Assembly (NCBI GenBank): GCA_001898035.1
Contig: MKRX01000006.1
Span: forward strand, 186,436 to 250,435
Length of the DNA stretch: 64,000 nt
Source: Armatimonadetes bacterium 55-13
Lineage (GTDB): Bacteria > Armatimonadota > Fimbriimonadia > Fimbriimonadales > Fimbriimonadaceae
Reading direction: 5' to 3'
The position numbers were made by a program, and so were the translations under genes. This document shows, in pieces, positions 42,974-51,915 of the stretch (position 1 is its first letter; every line of letters starts with the position of its first letter). The notes below the pieces were generated by a model. It searched no databases. It saw only the letters and a program-made list of their open reading frames with translations, and had not been told where the DNA came from.

Positions 42974-43822
42974 ATGCGCGGCCTTATTTGCCCCTTCGCT
43001 TTGTTCGTGTGTTTTGTTGTCGGTTGCAGCCCAGCGGAAGAAAAGGCGGTCATGAAGGAAGTAGAGGCTTCCGAGACGGCGGCTCAGAAGGTGTACCGGG
43101 GAGATCGACAAAATCAGGCGACAGAACAGAAGTCCGATGCATTTTGGAAGCGTGCTTCGGTCGAGGTGTATCGATCTCCAGAAGAGTTGTTAGCTCAAGA
43201 TGCACGCGAGCGTCGTCACGGGTTGGTTTTGGACAAGATTGCACGTGGTCCCGGGGACAAGCATGAGTTGGCGTTAACCTTTGATGACGGTCCCCATCCC
43301 GACCTGACGCTCAAACTCCTGGCACTTTTGAAACAGGAAAATGTCAAGGCGACGTTCTTCGTCATTGGCAAGATGGTCGAGAAACATCCAGAACTTCTCA
43401 AGGCCATTGCCGCCGATGGGCACACCATTGGGAACCACACCTTTAGCCATGTGACGCTCACCAAGATTCCGGTGGCCGATATTCAAGTCGAGTACCGGGC
43501 CAACAACGACATCGTGAAAAAGACGATCGGTCAGAACATGAAATTCTGCCGCCCGCCCGGTGGCGACTACGACTCCGATGTGATTCACGCCGCCGAAGCC
43601 TGCGGACTCACTACCGTTCTATGGACCGACGATCCGGGGGATTATGCCAACCCCGGCGATAACGTCATTGAGGAGAGGACGTTGGCCAAGCTCACGAACG
43701 GGGGAATCATTCTCTTGCACGATGGCGTGAAAGAAACCCTTGACGTCCTGCCCCAGATCATTGCCTATGCCAAGAAAAAAGGCTTTTCGTTTGTGACGAT
43801 TGACGAGTTTTCGAAGAAGTAG
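42974..43822 (+). CDS. Lipoprotein polysaccharide deacetylase (NodB/CE4 family)
   Basis: Carbohydrate esterase family 4 enzyme of 282 aa that removes acetyl groups from peptidoglycan or other N-acetylated glycans. The N-terminal signal ends in a lipobox (FVCFVVGCSPAEE), so it is probably a lipoprotein. CE4 motifs are LTFDDGPHPDLT (catalytic base Asp and metal Asp), IGNHTFSHVTL (metal His pair), CRPPGGDYD, TVLWTDDPGDY and GIILLHDG. The start at 42974 gives the signal peptide; the frame extends 30 bases upstream. It is followed by a bidirectional terminator. Confidence 0.9.
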   Translation: MRGLICPFALFVCFVVGCSPAEEKAVMKEVEASETAAQKVYRGDRQNQATEQKSDAFWKRASVEVYRSPEELLAQDARERRHGLVLDKIARGPGDKHELALTFDDGPHPDLTLKLLALLKQENVKATFFVIGKMVEKHPELLKAIAADGHTIGNHTFSHVTLTKIPVADIQVEYRANNDIVKKTIGQNMKFCRPPGGDYDSDVIHAAEACGLTTVLWTDDPGDYANPGDNVIEERTLAKLTNGGIILLHDGVKETLDVLPQIIAYAKKKGFSFVTIDEFSKK

Positions 43823-43849
43823 GGCTCGTCGGCACTTCCGACGAGCCCT
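43821..43849. terminator. Perfect hairpin between convergent deacetylase and acsA genes
   Basis: AGGGCTCGTCGG (43821-43832) and CCGACGAGCCCT (43838-43849) flank a CACTT loop. The first arm overlaps the last base of the deacetylase stop codon. Likely bidirectional. Confidence 0.78.
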
Positions 43850-43855
43850 CTGAAC

Positions 43856-45847
43856 TTAGCTCTCCTTGTCCTCGTATTGGTTTTTTAGCGAGTTGACGAC
43901 GCCGGGGTCGGCTAGGGTCGTGGTGTCTCCTAGCGCTCTCCCTTCCGCGACGTCGCGAAGGAGGCGGCGCATAATCTTGCCGCTTCGGGTCTTGGGCAAG
44001 TCCGCGCAGATGAAGATGTCGTCAGGGCGGGCGATGGCGCCGATCTTGTGGGCCACATGGGCCTTGAGTTCGTTTACCATGTCCGGGTGACTTTCCTGCC
44101 CTGTTTTCAGGATCACAAAAGCAGAGATGGCCTGACCCTTGAGATCATGAGTCTTACCGATGACGGCAGCTTCGGCGACGGCGTGATGGTCAACCAGGGC
44201 ACTTTCTACCTCCATCGTCGAGATGTTGTGTCCTGCAACGAGCATGATGTCATCCACGCGGCCAAGCAGCCAGTAGTAGCCGTCCTGATCGACCTTCGCC
44301 CCGTCGCCCGGGAAGTAGTGCTCTTTGAAGCGAGACCAATAGGTAGCGACAAACCGCTCAGGTTCACCATAGATTCCCCGGGTCATGGAGGGCCAGGGAT
44401 GTTTGATGGCCAGGATGCCACCGATAGCCTCACCCGGCTTTTCATTCACCGCTCGGTGGGCTGGGTACAGTTCTTCTCCCTCTTCATTCATGATAGCGGC
44501 GAGAATGCCGGGAAGGGGTTGCGTAGCCGATCCCGGCTTGGTCGCGGTGAGCCCCGGAAGTGGCGAGATCAGAATCGATCCGGTCTCGGTTTGCCACCAC
44601 GTGTCGACGATGGGACAGCGACTTCCGCCGATGTTCTCGTGATACCAAATCCAGGCTTCAGGATTGATAGGTTCACCCACTGAACCCAACAAACGGAGCG
44701 AACTGAGATCGCAGCTTTGTGGGTATTGGACACCCCACTTCATGAATGCTCTAATCGCGGTAGGAGCGGTGTAAAGGATCGTTACCTTGTGGTTCTCTAC
44801 GATCTTCCAGAATCGATCCTTGTCGGGGCTGTCGGGCGCGCCTTCAAAGACCACGCAGGTAGCCCCATTGGAGAGTGGTCCGTAGACGATATAGCTGTGG
44901 CCCGTGACCCATCCGCAATCAGCGGTGCACCAATAGACATCGTTTTCTTTCAGATCAAACACCCACTTCGTGGTCGCGGTCGTTTGCGTGAGGTAGCCGC
45001 CGGTGGTGTGGACGATGCCTTTTGGCTTGCCCGTGGACCCACTGGTGTAGAGGATATAGAGCAAGTCCTCGCTATCCATGGGCTCACAGGGGCAGTCCTT
45101 GGATTGCTGGGGGACGACCTCGTGCCACCAGACGTCTCGACCTTCGGTCATCGTGGTCCCCTCAGGCGCCTTTTCTCCGACGCGGTTGAGTACGAGGACC
45201 TTTTCGACGGTTGGGCATCCGAGATCAAGGGCTTCATCCGTGATCTTCTTGAGGGGTACGACGTGCCCCCGGCGCCATCCTCCATCGGCGGTGACGATGA
45301 CCTTCGCCTCGGCATCGTTGGTGCGTTCGGCGAGCGAGTCGGCACTAAATCCTCCGAACACGACTGAGTGGGCGGCGCCAATTCTAGCGCAGGCGAGCAT
45401 GGTGATGGCGAGTTCGGCAACCATCGGCATATAGATGCAGACTCGGTCTCCTTTCTTTACGCCCAATGATTTGAGGGCATTGGCGGTCTGGGAGACTTCG
45501 TCCTTTAGCTCTCGGAAGGAAATTTTGCGGATATCACCGGGCTCGCCTTCGAAGAGGAGGGCGATCTTGTCGGCTCGTGGGCCTTCTGCATGGCGATCCA
45601 CGCAGTTATAACAGGCATTAAGCTTGCCGCCAACAAACCACTTGGCATAGGGGCGGTTCCATTCGAGAGCAGTATGCCAACGCTCGAACCAATGCAGCGC
45701 CTCCGCCTGTTCTTCCCAGAACTTCACCGGGTCGGCGGCAGCGCGCTCATAAATGCCAGGGTCATTAATATTGGCTTGAGCGCGGAAGGCGTCGGAGGGT
45801 GGGAAGGTTCGGGATTCGTCAAGCAGTGTTTCGAGGGTTTCGGACAA
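43856..45847 (-). CDS. acsA: Acetyl-CoA synthetase
   Basis: AMP-forming acetate-CoA ligase, 663 aa, the standard length. It activates acetate to acetyl-AMP and then acetyl-CoA. Motifs are LLYILYTSGSTGKPKGIVHT (P-loop), VFGGFSADSL, DTWWQTETGSI, GYYWLLGRVDDIMLVAGHNI and the acetylation-regulated PKTRSGKIMRRLLRDVAEG with the catalytic Lys. The order of elements and ending DPGVVNSLKNQYE are typical of Acs. It stands alone on the minus strand. Confidence 0.95.
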   Translation of the reverse strand: MSETLETLLDESRTFPPSDAFRAQANINDPGIYERAAADPVKFWEEQAEALHWFERWHTALEWNRPYAKWFVGGKLNACYNCVDRHAEGPRADKIALLFEGEPGDIRKISFRELKDEVSQTANALKSLGVKKGDRVCIYMPMVAELAITMLACARIGAAHSVVFGGFSADSLAERTNDAEAKVIVTADGGWRRGHVVPLKKITDEALDLGCPTVEKVLVLNRVGEKAPEGTTMTEGRDVWWHEVVPQQSKDCPCEPMDSEDLLYILYTSGSTGKPKGIVHTTGGYLTQTTATTKWVFDLKENDVYWCTADCGWVTGHSYIVYGPLSNGATCVVFEGAPDSPDKDRFWKIVENHKVTILYTAPTAIRAFMKWGVQYPQSCDLSSLRLLGSVGEPINPEAWIWYHENIGGSRCPIVDTWWQTETGSILISPLPGLTATKPGSATQPLPGILAAIMNEEGEELYPAHRAVNEKPGEAIGGILAIKHPWPSMTRGIYGEPERFVATYWSRFKEHYFPGDGAKVDQDGYYWLLGRVDDIMLVAGHNISTMEVESALVDHHAVAEAAVIGKTHDLKGQAISAFVILKTGQESHPDMVNELKAHVAHKIGAIARPDDIFICADLPKTRSGKIMRRLLRDVAEGRALGDTTTLADPGVVNSLKNQYEDKES

Positions 45848-45935
45848 CTTTCATCTCTCCAGTGAGGAATTCGGGTTGAAGTTTAACCCGAATTCGGCTT
45901 CTCGCGCCGCAAGGTGCTACTCTATCCAACGAACC

Positions 45936-46442
45936 ATGACGCTTCAAGTCGACTTCGAGCACTTTGTGGCCGCGATACAGCGGCACCTCAGCACGAAATT
46001 CGTCTATGTCTGCCAGCATGAGAGCAGAACGCTTTTGACGGCGGCCGATCCTGAAAAGGCGTTCGTGATTGTTTCGAGTACTCGCACTTCAGCCGAGGAT
46101 GCTCATGCGACTTTGAAAGAAGCGGGGTTGGAGACGGCTGAAGGAATGTGGCGGAACGACGTTGGTTCTTACGGAGAATCTTTCGACGGGTTTCCTTTCA
46201 TTGCCGCCGTTTCTTACGATAGCGAAGATGAAATGCCCGGGGTGTGGGTGGATGCCTACCCGGAGATGCCGACTCAGGCGATGGTGCTAAAAGCGCTTTT
46301 CGATGAGTTTAGACAGACGGGCGAGGTTGGCGAAGTTTCGTTTGAAGAGTTTGTTCGACAGGCTAATCCGAATGTGGTGATCGTCAGTCCCACCGAGGTT
46401 GCTTCGTTCCTCGACGCAAAATCCGAAACGCCTTGCCCCTAA
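45936..46442 (+). CDS. Hypothetical soluble protein
   Basis: A 168-aa acidic protein, not recognised. No signal peptide or membrane segment. It shows alternating strands and helices (KFVYVCQHESRTLLTAADP, KAFVIVSSTRTSAEDAHATL, PFIAAVSYDSEDEMPGVWVD) and a C-terminal SFEEFVRQANPNVVIV. Start chosen at the ATG at 45936 because a TACTCT element lies 12 bases upstream and the open extension overlaps the acsA promoter region. The TAA stop lies in a short motif repeated at 47032. Confidence 0.55.
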   Translation: MTLQVDFEHFVAAIQRHLSTKFVYVCQHESRTLLTAADPEKAFVIVSSTRTSAEDAHATLKEAGLETAEGMWRNDVGSYGESFDGFPFIAAVSYDSEDEMPGVWVDAYPEMPTQAMVLKALFDEFRQTGEVGEVSFEEFVRQANPNVVIVSPTEVASFLDAKSETPCP

Positions 46443-46527
46443 CTATGGTTGGGTTTTGGGACTACCGAACGTAAGTTCAAATGAACTGTAATTCCTTGTG
46501 ATAATCTGCCCGTTCGGGAGGTAACGA

Positions 46528-46944
46528 ATGGTTTATTCAGCAACAGCAACACCGGCCAATTGGGTCGCATCTCCATTTACGGGGGTGACTTACAACTTTC
46601 TCAAGATTACGACGGGGGCAGCGGGGGTCGTTGCGCTTCGCAAGCTAGCCGCGGGCGCTTCGATGCCGCCTCACACTCACCCAGTTATCGAGCGTAACTA
46701 CCTGGTCAGTGGTCGAGCTCAACTTCTGGACGGGACGATCATTGAGGCGGGCACCTATCTGGAAATCCCCGCCGGAACGCGACATGGCGCGACCGCGCTG
46801 GAGGATTCCGTCTGGATGGACACTTACGAGGGCTCCCTGGTTTGGGTAGAAGATTCAGGCCAGATGATTTCGGTTAGCTCGGGGGGCACTTTTGAAGTTG
46901 TCGGTGAGGTTTCCGAGCCAGAAGAAGGGGAAGGCGGACACTAG
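46528..46944 (+). CDS. ChrR-like cupin domain protein
   Basis: Single cupin of 138 aa. Metal ligands are visible in SMPPHTHPVIERNYLVSGRA (H-x-H...E) and PAGTRHGATALEDS (distal His), the arrangement of ChrR-type cupins that sense or detoxify oxidants. The anti-sigma zinc domain of ChrR is absent, and no sigma factor gene is adjacent. A clear GGGAGGT lies just upstream of the ATG, and GATAAT about 20 bases before that is a plausible -10. Confidence 0.78.
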   Translation: MVYSATATPANWVASPFTGVTYNFLKITTGAAGVVALRKLAAGASMPPHTHPVIERNYLVSGRAQLLDGTIIEAGTYLEIPAGTRHGATALEDSVWMDTYEGSLVWVEDSGQMISVSSGGTFEVVGEVSEPEEGEGGH

Positions 46945-47108
46945 GTCCAATCTCAAAATGGGGCAAGGTCAGGCTGGCCCTGCCCTATTTCTATTGCGCG
47001 GTTTGAGGCAAAAACGGCAAACCGGTATCTCCCCCTAACTATAGTTAGTTCCCTTATGGGGCTGGAGGACACTACCATCCGAGAATCCATTCTCGATTCG
47101 TGCCTCCC

Positions 47109-47975
47109 ATGCCAAACAACGATACGCCGCACCGAAACCGCAAGTGGGTCCTCGAACAATGGACTCAAGATGTGGTGGTGGCCTCTTGGCTGCGTTGGCA
47201 TGAAAAGATTTCAGTTCATCAGGCCCAGTTAGTACATGCCCTTTTGCAGAACTGCGGGGCGACAGCAGGCGAACAGGTCCTAGATTTAGGCTGCGGCCCG
47301 GGCGCGGTGGCGTTATCTCTTTCCGAGACAGTTGGGACCGATGGCGAAGTTGTCACTACCGATATTTCTCCGGGGATCGTTGAATCTTTGAAAGATCGAG
47401 CCGCGGCGCTTGACGTGGAGAACATCGATGTCGTCGTGGCAGAATCCGAAGAGTTGCCTTTTGATTCGGAGCAGTTCGACTTGGTGACTTCCCTGCTCAC
47501 ACCCATGTACTTCGTCACCGTAAGCCGTTCCTTCGCGGAGATTCGGCGAGTTCTCAGGGGCGATGGGCGAGTTTGTCTGATGGCGTGGGGAATGCCAGAA
47601 CAGGGCGACTACTTTGAGACCTGCGTTCTGCCTTTTCTTCAGCGTTCCAATTTGGACGCACCTCCCCCGGAAGCCCCCTCTCCCTTTCGATTTGCACCAC
47701 CGGGACTGATGACTGGTGAACTGGTAAAGGCGGGATTTGTCGACGTCACCGAACGACGATTCGTGCTACCGATGTCTTGGCCAGGATCGCCAGAGGAATT
47801 GTGGAGACACCTCTACGAAACCTGCGTCGGGTTTCGACCCATTTTTGACAGCCTATCCCGGGATAGCTTCGAAGAAGCCTATGCAGAATCCATGGCCAGT
47901 CTGGCAGGCCGATACGACGGCACGTCCACTGTCAACTCTGTCGAAATCGTCCTTGGAATCGGACGTAAGGTTTAG
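47109..47975 (+). CDS. Class I SAM-dependent methyltransferase
   Basis: A 288-aa methyltransferase of the UbiE/type-11 group. Motif I is VLDLGCGPGAVALSLSE; other elements are VVTTDISPGIV (motif II acidic residue), AESEELPFDSEQFDLVTS (motif II/III, the 'LPF....FD' wording) and VLRGDGRVCLMAWG. The substrate is unknown. I take the ATG at 47109; the one at 47100 is also in frame. Its stop overlaps the convergent ftsY by four bases. Upstream, a TAACTATAGTTA palindrome lies at 47036-47047. Confidence 0.82.
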   Translation: MPNNDTPHRNRKWVLEQWTQDVVVASWLRWHEKISVHQAQLVHALLQNCGATAGEQVLDLGCGPGAVALSLSETVGTDGEVVTTDISPGIVESLKDRAAALDVENIDVVVAESEELPFDSEQFDLVTSLLTPMYFVTVSRSFAEIRRVLRGDGRVCLMAWGMPEQGDYFETCVLPFLQRSNLDAPPPEAPSPFRFAPPGLMTGELVKAGFVDVTERRFVLPMSWPGSPEELWRHLYETCVGFRPIFDSLSRDSFEEAYAESMASLAGRYDGTSTVNSVEIVLGIGRKV

Positions 47976-48844
47976 TCGAAGAGGCTCGCAGCGAATTGGT
48001 CGGGCTTGAAGTCTTTTAGGTCTTCTACCTTTTCCCCTATTCCGATGAGCTTTACGGGCACTTTGAGCCTTTCATAAACGCCGATCAGGGCGCCGCCCCG
48101 GGCCGTGCCGTCCAACTTGGTGAGGATCAATCCCGTGACCCCGGCCGTCTTGGTGAACTCCTCGGCTTGCCTGATGGCGTTTTGGCCTGTATTGGCATCA
48201 AGCACGAGAAGGACTTCATCCGGCTTCCTGCCGAGCGCCTTTTCGGTGACTCTAGCTACCTTTTGGAGTTCATGCATGAGATTATCTTTGCTGTGCTGTC
48301 GACCCGCGGTATCGGCGAGAACGAATTGGATTCCTCGGGCCTTGGCGGCGGTAACGGCATCAAAGATGACGGCGCTCGAGTCCGATCCGGGCTGACTTCG
48401 AACGATTTCGACTCCGATTCGATTTGCCCAGACTTCTAGCTGTTCAATGGCGGCGGCGCGGAAGGTGTCTCCGGCGGCGAGGATGACGCTGAAACCCTTC
48501 CTTTTCAGCAGATGAGCGACCTTGGCGATGCTGGTGGTCTTGCCGACTCCGTTGACGCCTACGAACAGAAATACGGTGGGAGCTTCGTCACTGACGATTA
48601 GCCCCGCGGGTCCCTGCTGGCGAAAGCGCTCGGCAATTGCCTTTTGAAGACGTTCCTTCATAGCCGTCGCGTCGGTAATTTTTTCTTCGCGGACCGCTTG
48701 TTTGAGTTCCGCAAGAATTTGGGTGGCGGTATTGACGTTGGTGTCGGCCTCGAGGAGCGCCTGCTCTAATTCCTCATAGAAGTCGTCATCAATGACTCCT
48801 CGCCCCATGAGACGATCGAACGACTGCATCAACCGCTTGAACAT
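47972..48844 (-). CDS. ftsY: Signal recognition particle receptor FtsY
   Basis: SRP-type GTPase of 290 aa that docks ribosome-SRP complexes at the Sec translocon. It is a short form without the long acidic N-terminal A domain, beginning directly with the N domain helices (IDDDFYEELEQALLEADTNV). G domain: VGVNGVGKTTSIAKVA (G1), DTFRAAAIEQLEVWA, VLADTAGRQHSKDNLM (G3), TKLDGTARGG (G4) and IGIGEKVEDLKDF. Together with secA, secG and lspA it supplies export functions in this window. Confidence 0.94.
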   Translation of the reverse strand: MFKRLMQSFDRLMGRGVIDDDFYEELEQALLEADTNVNTATQILAELKQAVREEKITDATAMKERLQKAIAERFRQQGPAGLIVSDEAPTVFLFVGVNGVGKTTSIAKVAHLLKRKGFSVILAAGDTFRAAAIEQLEVWANRIGVEIVRSQPGSDSSAVIFDAVTAAKARGIQFVLADTAGRQHSKDNLMHELQKVARVTEKALGRKPDEVLLVLDANTGQNAIRQAEEFTKTAGVTGLILTKLDGTARGGALIGVYERLKVPVKLIGIGEKVEDLKDFKPDQFAASLFD

Positions 48845-48850
48845 TGGGCT

Positions 48851-49588
48851 TTAGCGTGACACATTTAGGCGGTTTATCGCCGCTCGCCATCGGCCCCATG
48901 AGTCGCTGGCCTCAACCTTTTTCGCAAGGGCAGGGGGGAGGTTGGGAGTGAGGAAGTCACGATGGGTTTGGAGGCGCATGATCTCGCGCTTGCGCAATTC
49001 GGCGGGGCGGAGGCGGGTCATTTGCCAGACTTCGTACCACCAGAGCACCTGCCAGATGTTTTGGCTTCGGTATCGCTTAGCGACCGCGAGTTTTAGCTTT
49101 TGTTCTTCTTTAGTGAGGTGGATGACTTCTTGCCCCGCGGGATCGGCAAAGCGATTCATCGCTTGGAGCCTTACCGCATAGGTGTGATAAAAGGGGATTT
49201 CAAAGACCGGTCCTGAGAAGGTCTGATTGACGAGCCAGTTGGTGGAGTCGTGATCGAGATGCCCTTGCTCGAACGCGCCGCAGGCAACCCTCGTGGGAGC
49301 GACGCGGTCCATCAGTTCTTGGAAATGAGGGCGCCACGTTTGGAGTTCGTCGCAGACCGATCCGTCGGTGGCCGAAAAGAACGATAGACGATCTTGGGGA
49401 ATGCCGAGGAGTTCGGCGGAGAGACGGGCTTCTTGCTCCCGAACGGGGTGGCTGTGAGTCCAACTCATGTGCACCTCGACTCCAGCTTGCACCAGGCGAT
49501 GGATCCAAGCGCAGATGGAAATTTCATCGTCGGGGTGGGTCATGCAGAACAGCCATCGCTGCCCCGTATCGGTATCGAAGGCCTTCAC
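48851..49588 (-). CDS. PIG-L/LmbE-family N-acetylglucosamine deacetylase-like protein
   Basis: Zinc-dependent deacetylase fold, 245 aa. Metal motifs are MTHPDDEISICAWI (HPDDE) and FEQGHLDHDSTNW (HxDH). Members deacetylate GlcNAc-containing lipids, thiol cofactor precursors or antibiotics. Here the location directly behind the heptose adenylyltransferase (ATGA overlap) and glycosyltransferases suggests tailoring of cell-surface glycan, which is an inference. The C-terminal ~80 residues are basic and unusual for the family (RLRPAELRKREIMRLQTH). Confidence 0.82.
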   Translation of the reverse strand: MKAFDTDTGQRWLFCMTHPDDEISICAWIHRLVQAGVEVHMSWTHSHPVREQEARLSAELLGIPQDRLSFFSATDGSVCDELQTWRPHFQELMDRVAPTRVACGAFEQGHLDHDSTNWLVNQTFSGPVFEIPFYHTYAVRLQAMNRFADPAGQEVIHLTKEEQKLKLAVAKRYRSQNIWQVLWWYEVWQMTRLRPAELRKREIMRLQTHRDFLTPNLPPALAKKVEASDSWGRWRAAINRLNVSR

Positions 49589-50031
49589 TCCTCGCCGAGC
49601 CTCTTGAGGATGTTCGTGGTGGATCTTCCTTCGAGAAGGGGGATGATGACGACAGATCCGCCATAGCCTTCGACGATCCGAGTCTCGGGGAGGTCTTCAG
49701 CGCGATAGTCGCCACCCTTGACGTGGATCTCGGGTTGGAGCTCGGCGATGATCGCTTCGGGGGTCGATTCTTCGAAGATGACGGCGCCATCAATGCAGCG
49801 AAGAGCTTCGAGGACGGTGAGGCGATCTTGCTCTGTGTTTACGGGGCGGTTTGGACCTTTGCCCAGTTGTCGAACGGATGCGTCGGAGTTCACACCGACA
49901 ATGAGCATTTCTCCTAGGCTCCGGGCTTTCTCAAGGTAAGTCACGTGGCCCGCGTGGAGAATATCGAAGACTCCGTTCGTAAAAACGAGTCGCTTTCCGG
50001 CCCTGGCGGATTTGGCTTCTTCTAACGTCAT
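49585..50031 (-). CDS. rfaE2: D-glycero-beta-D-manno-heptose 1-phosphate adenylyltransferase (RfaE2/HldE C-terminal type)
   Basis: Nucleotidyltransferase of 148 aa making ADP-heptose for the LPS core. Motifs: FTNGVFDILHAGHVTYLEKA (the NGxFDxLHxGH signature), VGVNSDASVRQLGKG, NTEQDRLTVLEAL and VKGGDYRAEDLPE. It is the stand-alone equivalent of the C-terminal half of HldE. The kinase half is not in this window. It overlaps both neighbours by four bases, so it is transcribed with the glycosyltransferases. Confidence 0.92.
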   Translation of the reverse strand: MTLEEAKSARAGKRLVFTNGVFDILHAGHVTYLEKARSLGEMLIVGVNSDASVRQLGKGPNRPVNTEQDRLTVLEALRCIDGAVIFEESTPEAIIAELQPEIHVKGGDYRAEDLPETRIVEGYGGSVVIIPLLEGRSTTNILKRLGEE

Positions 50032-50972
50032 GACTTGATGGCGGCGAGCACGGTTTCGGCAACGGCGCTCGGGTCGATATAGCTTAGTCCACGTGAGTCG
50101 AAGTGGCAGCGGTCGATTTGACCGTAGGGGCAGGAACGGACGGGTTTGGTGATGGAATAGAGCCCGATGGCGGGAATAGTCAGGGCAGCGGCGAGATGCG
50201 AGCTTCCGGTGTCTCCGCCGACATGAGCCTTGGCAAGACTGAAGAGGGCGACGAGTTCGCGGACGGACGTCTTGCCGACCAGATCCTTTGGCTTGCGTTG
50301 AGAAGCCTCGGCGATGGCTTTCGCCACGTTCAGGTCGTCTTCCGCTTTGCCACCGATCAGAACGGTCTCTACCCCGGCTTCGGCGAGGCTATCAATGAGG
50401 TTGCCAAAGTGGGACGGAGGCCAGCGCTTGGTGACCCATCCGGCGCCGCCATTCATCACCACGAAGGCACCTTGAACGCCTGCTTCGGTGAGTTTGGTTT
50501 TGACGTTTGCGAGGTCTTCGTCTTTTGGAATGAGGGAGAATTCGGCAAAATCAGCTTTGCCGCCGATGGCCCGAGCGACATCGACGTATTGATCGACGAC
50601 ATGGATCGAGGTGGGGTCTGGGATCACACGGCTGGAGAAGAGCCATGCACCTTCCCTTTGCCAGTGGTAGCCGACCTTGACCTTAGCCTTGGCCGCGCGG
50701 ACGACGAGAGCGCTTTTGAGCAGGCCCTGCATGTCCAGCGCGGCATCGTATTCACCTTCTAGGGTTGGCCAGGTCTTGCGGTCAAATTTTGGCTGGCAAC
50801 GGACAATCTCGTCGACGTTTTGGCAGCAATCGACAATCCCGGCGAAGCGAGGATCGACGGCCCAGGTGACGTGAGAATCGGGAAACCCGGCCTTGAGGGC
50901 AGCGGCGACGGGAAGGGTGCAAATGACGTCTCCGAGCGAAGACAGTCGACTAATGAGAAATCGCTCGGCCAT
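50028..50972 (-). CDS. Family 9 glycosyltransferase (heptosyltransferase-like)
   Basis: GT9 glycosyltransferase of 314 aa, GT-B fold. It opens FLISRLSSLGDVICTLPVAA (the R.S..GD......A N-terminal motif of WaaC/WaaF). It has LDMQGLLKSALV with the catalytic-site Asp, and the donor site VGGDTGSSHLAAAL near the C-terminus (D-T-G..H.A). It likely adds heptose to lipid A/inner core. It overlaps the next GT9 gene by 23 bases and rfaE2 by four. Confidence 0.9.
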   Translation of the reverse strand: MAERFLISRLSSLGDVICTLPVAAALKAGFPDSHVTWAVDPRFAGIVDCCQNVDEIVRCQPKFDRKTWPTLEGEYDAALDMQGLLKSALVVRAAKAKVKVGYHWQREGAWLFSSRVIPDPTSIHVVDQYVDVARAIGGKADFAEFSLIPKDEDLANVKTKLTEAGVQGAFVVMNGGAGWVTKRWPPSHFGNLIDSLAEAGVETVLIGGKAEDDLNVAKAIAEASQRKPKDLVGKTSVRELVALFSLAKAHVGGDTGSSHLAAALTIPAIGLYSITKPVRSCPYGQIDRCHFDSRGLSYIDPSAVAETVLAAIKS

Positions 50973-51915
50973 GACGAACGCCTAGTTTATCCACCGCGGC
51001 AAGAACTTGCTCAACGGTGACCGCCGAGGTGGATTCGCCTTCCTTCAGGACGATGCCGTCATCTGAGTAGGGGCGGAAGTGTTTCTCGTTGGTTGGGCCA
51101 AATATGGAAACGAACGGGGTTCCGTAGGCGGCGGCCATGTGGCCGGTGCCGGTATCGGCGGCAAGGTGAAGCTGGGAACCGGCTACGATGGACATCGTTT
51201 CGAAGAGATTTAGCGCGCCGACGAAGTTGATTGCGCCGGCGACTTCGACCTTGGGATCGGATTTCGCCCCAAGAAGAGCGACTTGAATTCCTTGAGCGAT
51301 GAGTTTGCGACCGATCTCTGCCCAGCGTTCGGCGGGGTATTGCTTGTTCTTGGCCCCGGCCCCGGTGGCAATGGAAACCAGGGGACGCGTGGGATCGATC
51401 TCCCAGGCGGGCAGTGGCTTGGGCTCCGGCATGATGGGACGAGACACGGGAGGCATTCCCGTAAGTTCGTTGAGGGCCTCCAGCATTCGTTCCACTCGGT
51501 GGAGGCGATCCGGATCTCCTTTGGCCAAGGGATTCAGAAGGCCAGTGAAGGCATCTTTGCTGAAGGCAGCAAGTCGAAGTTTGGGTTTAGCGAGGCGCAG
51601 GCAGATAGCAGTCTTGGCGTAGCCGTGAAGATCGATTCCGAAGTCGTACGACACGGCCCGGAGTCGGGCGAAGGTGCGCATTTGATCTCGCCATGTGGAA
51701 GGTGACCAACGGTGAGCTTCCCAGTCGTCTCGCGGAAATTCCACGGTTCGATCCACGAGCGTGCGGCGGTCGATGACGGGCATACAGCGGGTCTCTCCGG
51801 CCCAGGTGATGTAGGCCCTAGGTTCAAATTTACGTATAGCGGTTGCTACATGGGCCGCCATGACGCAATCGCCGATCGCGGAAAATCGGACAACCAAATA
51901 GGATTTGGAGTTCAA
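50950..51915 (-). CDS. Family 9 glycosyltransferase (heptosyltransferase-like)
   Basis: Second GT9 enzyme, 321 aa. N-terminus YLVVRFSAIGDCVMAAHVAT, IDLHGYAKTAICLRL in the acceptor domain, and the donor site LAADTGTGHMAAAYGTPFVS followed by IFGPTNEKHFRPY. I start it at the TTG at 51915, whose TTGA overlaps the stop of the acyltransferase gene. An upstream ATG at 51966 would lie inside that gene and adds residues outside the family. It forms a WaaC/WaaF-like pair with its neighbour. Confidence 0.88.
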   Translation of the reverse strand: MNSKSYLVVRFSAIGDCVMAAHVATAIRKFEPRAYITWAGETRCMPVIDRRTLVDRTVEFPRDDWEAHRWSPSTWRDQMRTFARLRAVSYDFGIDLHGYAKTAICLRLAKPKLRLAAFSKDAFTGLLNPLAKGDPDRLHRVERMLEALNELTGMPPVSRPIMPEPKPLPAWEIDPTRPLVSIATGAGAKNKQYPAERWAEIGRKLIAQGIQVALLGAKSDPKVEVAGAINFVGALNLFETMSIVAGSQLHLAADTGTGHMAAAYGTPFVSIFGPTNEKHFRPYSDDGIVLKEGESTSAVTVEQVLAAVDKLGVRHGRAISH

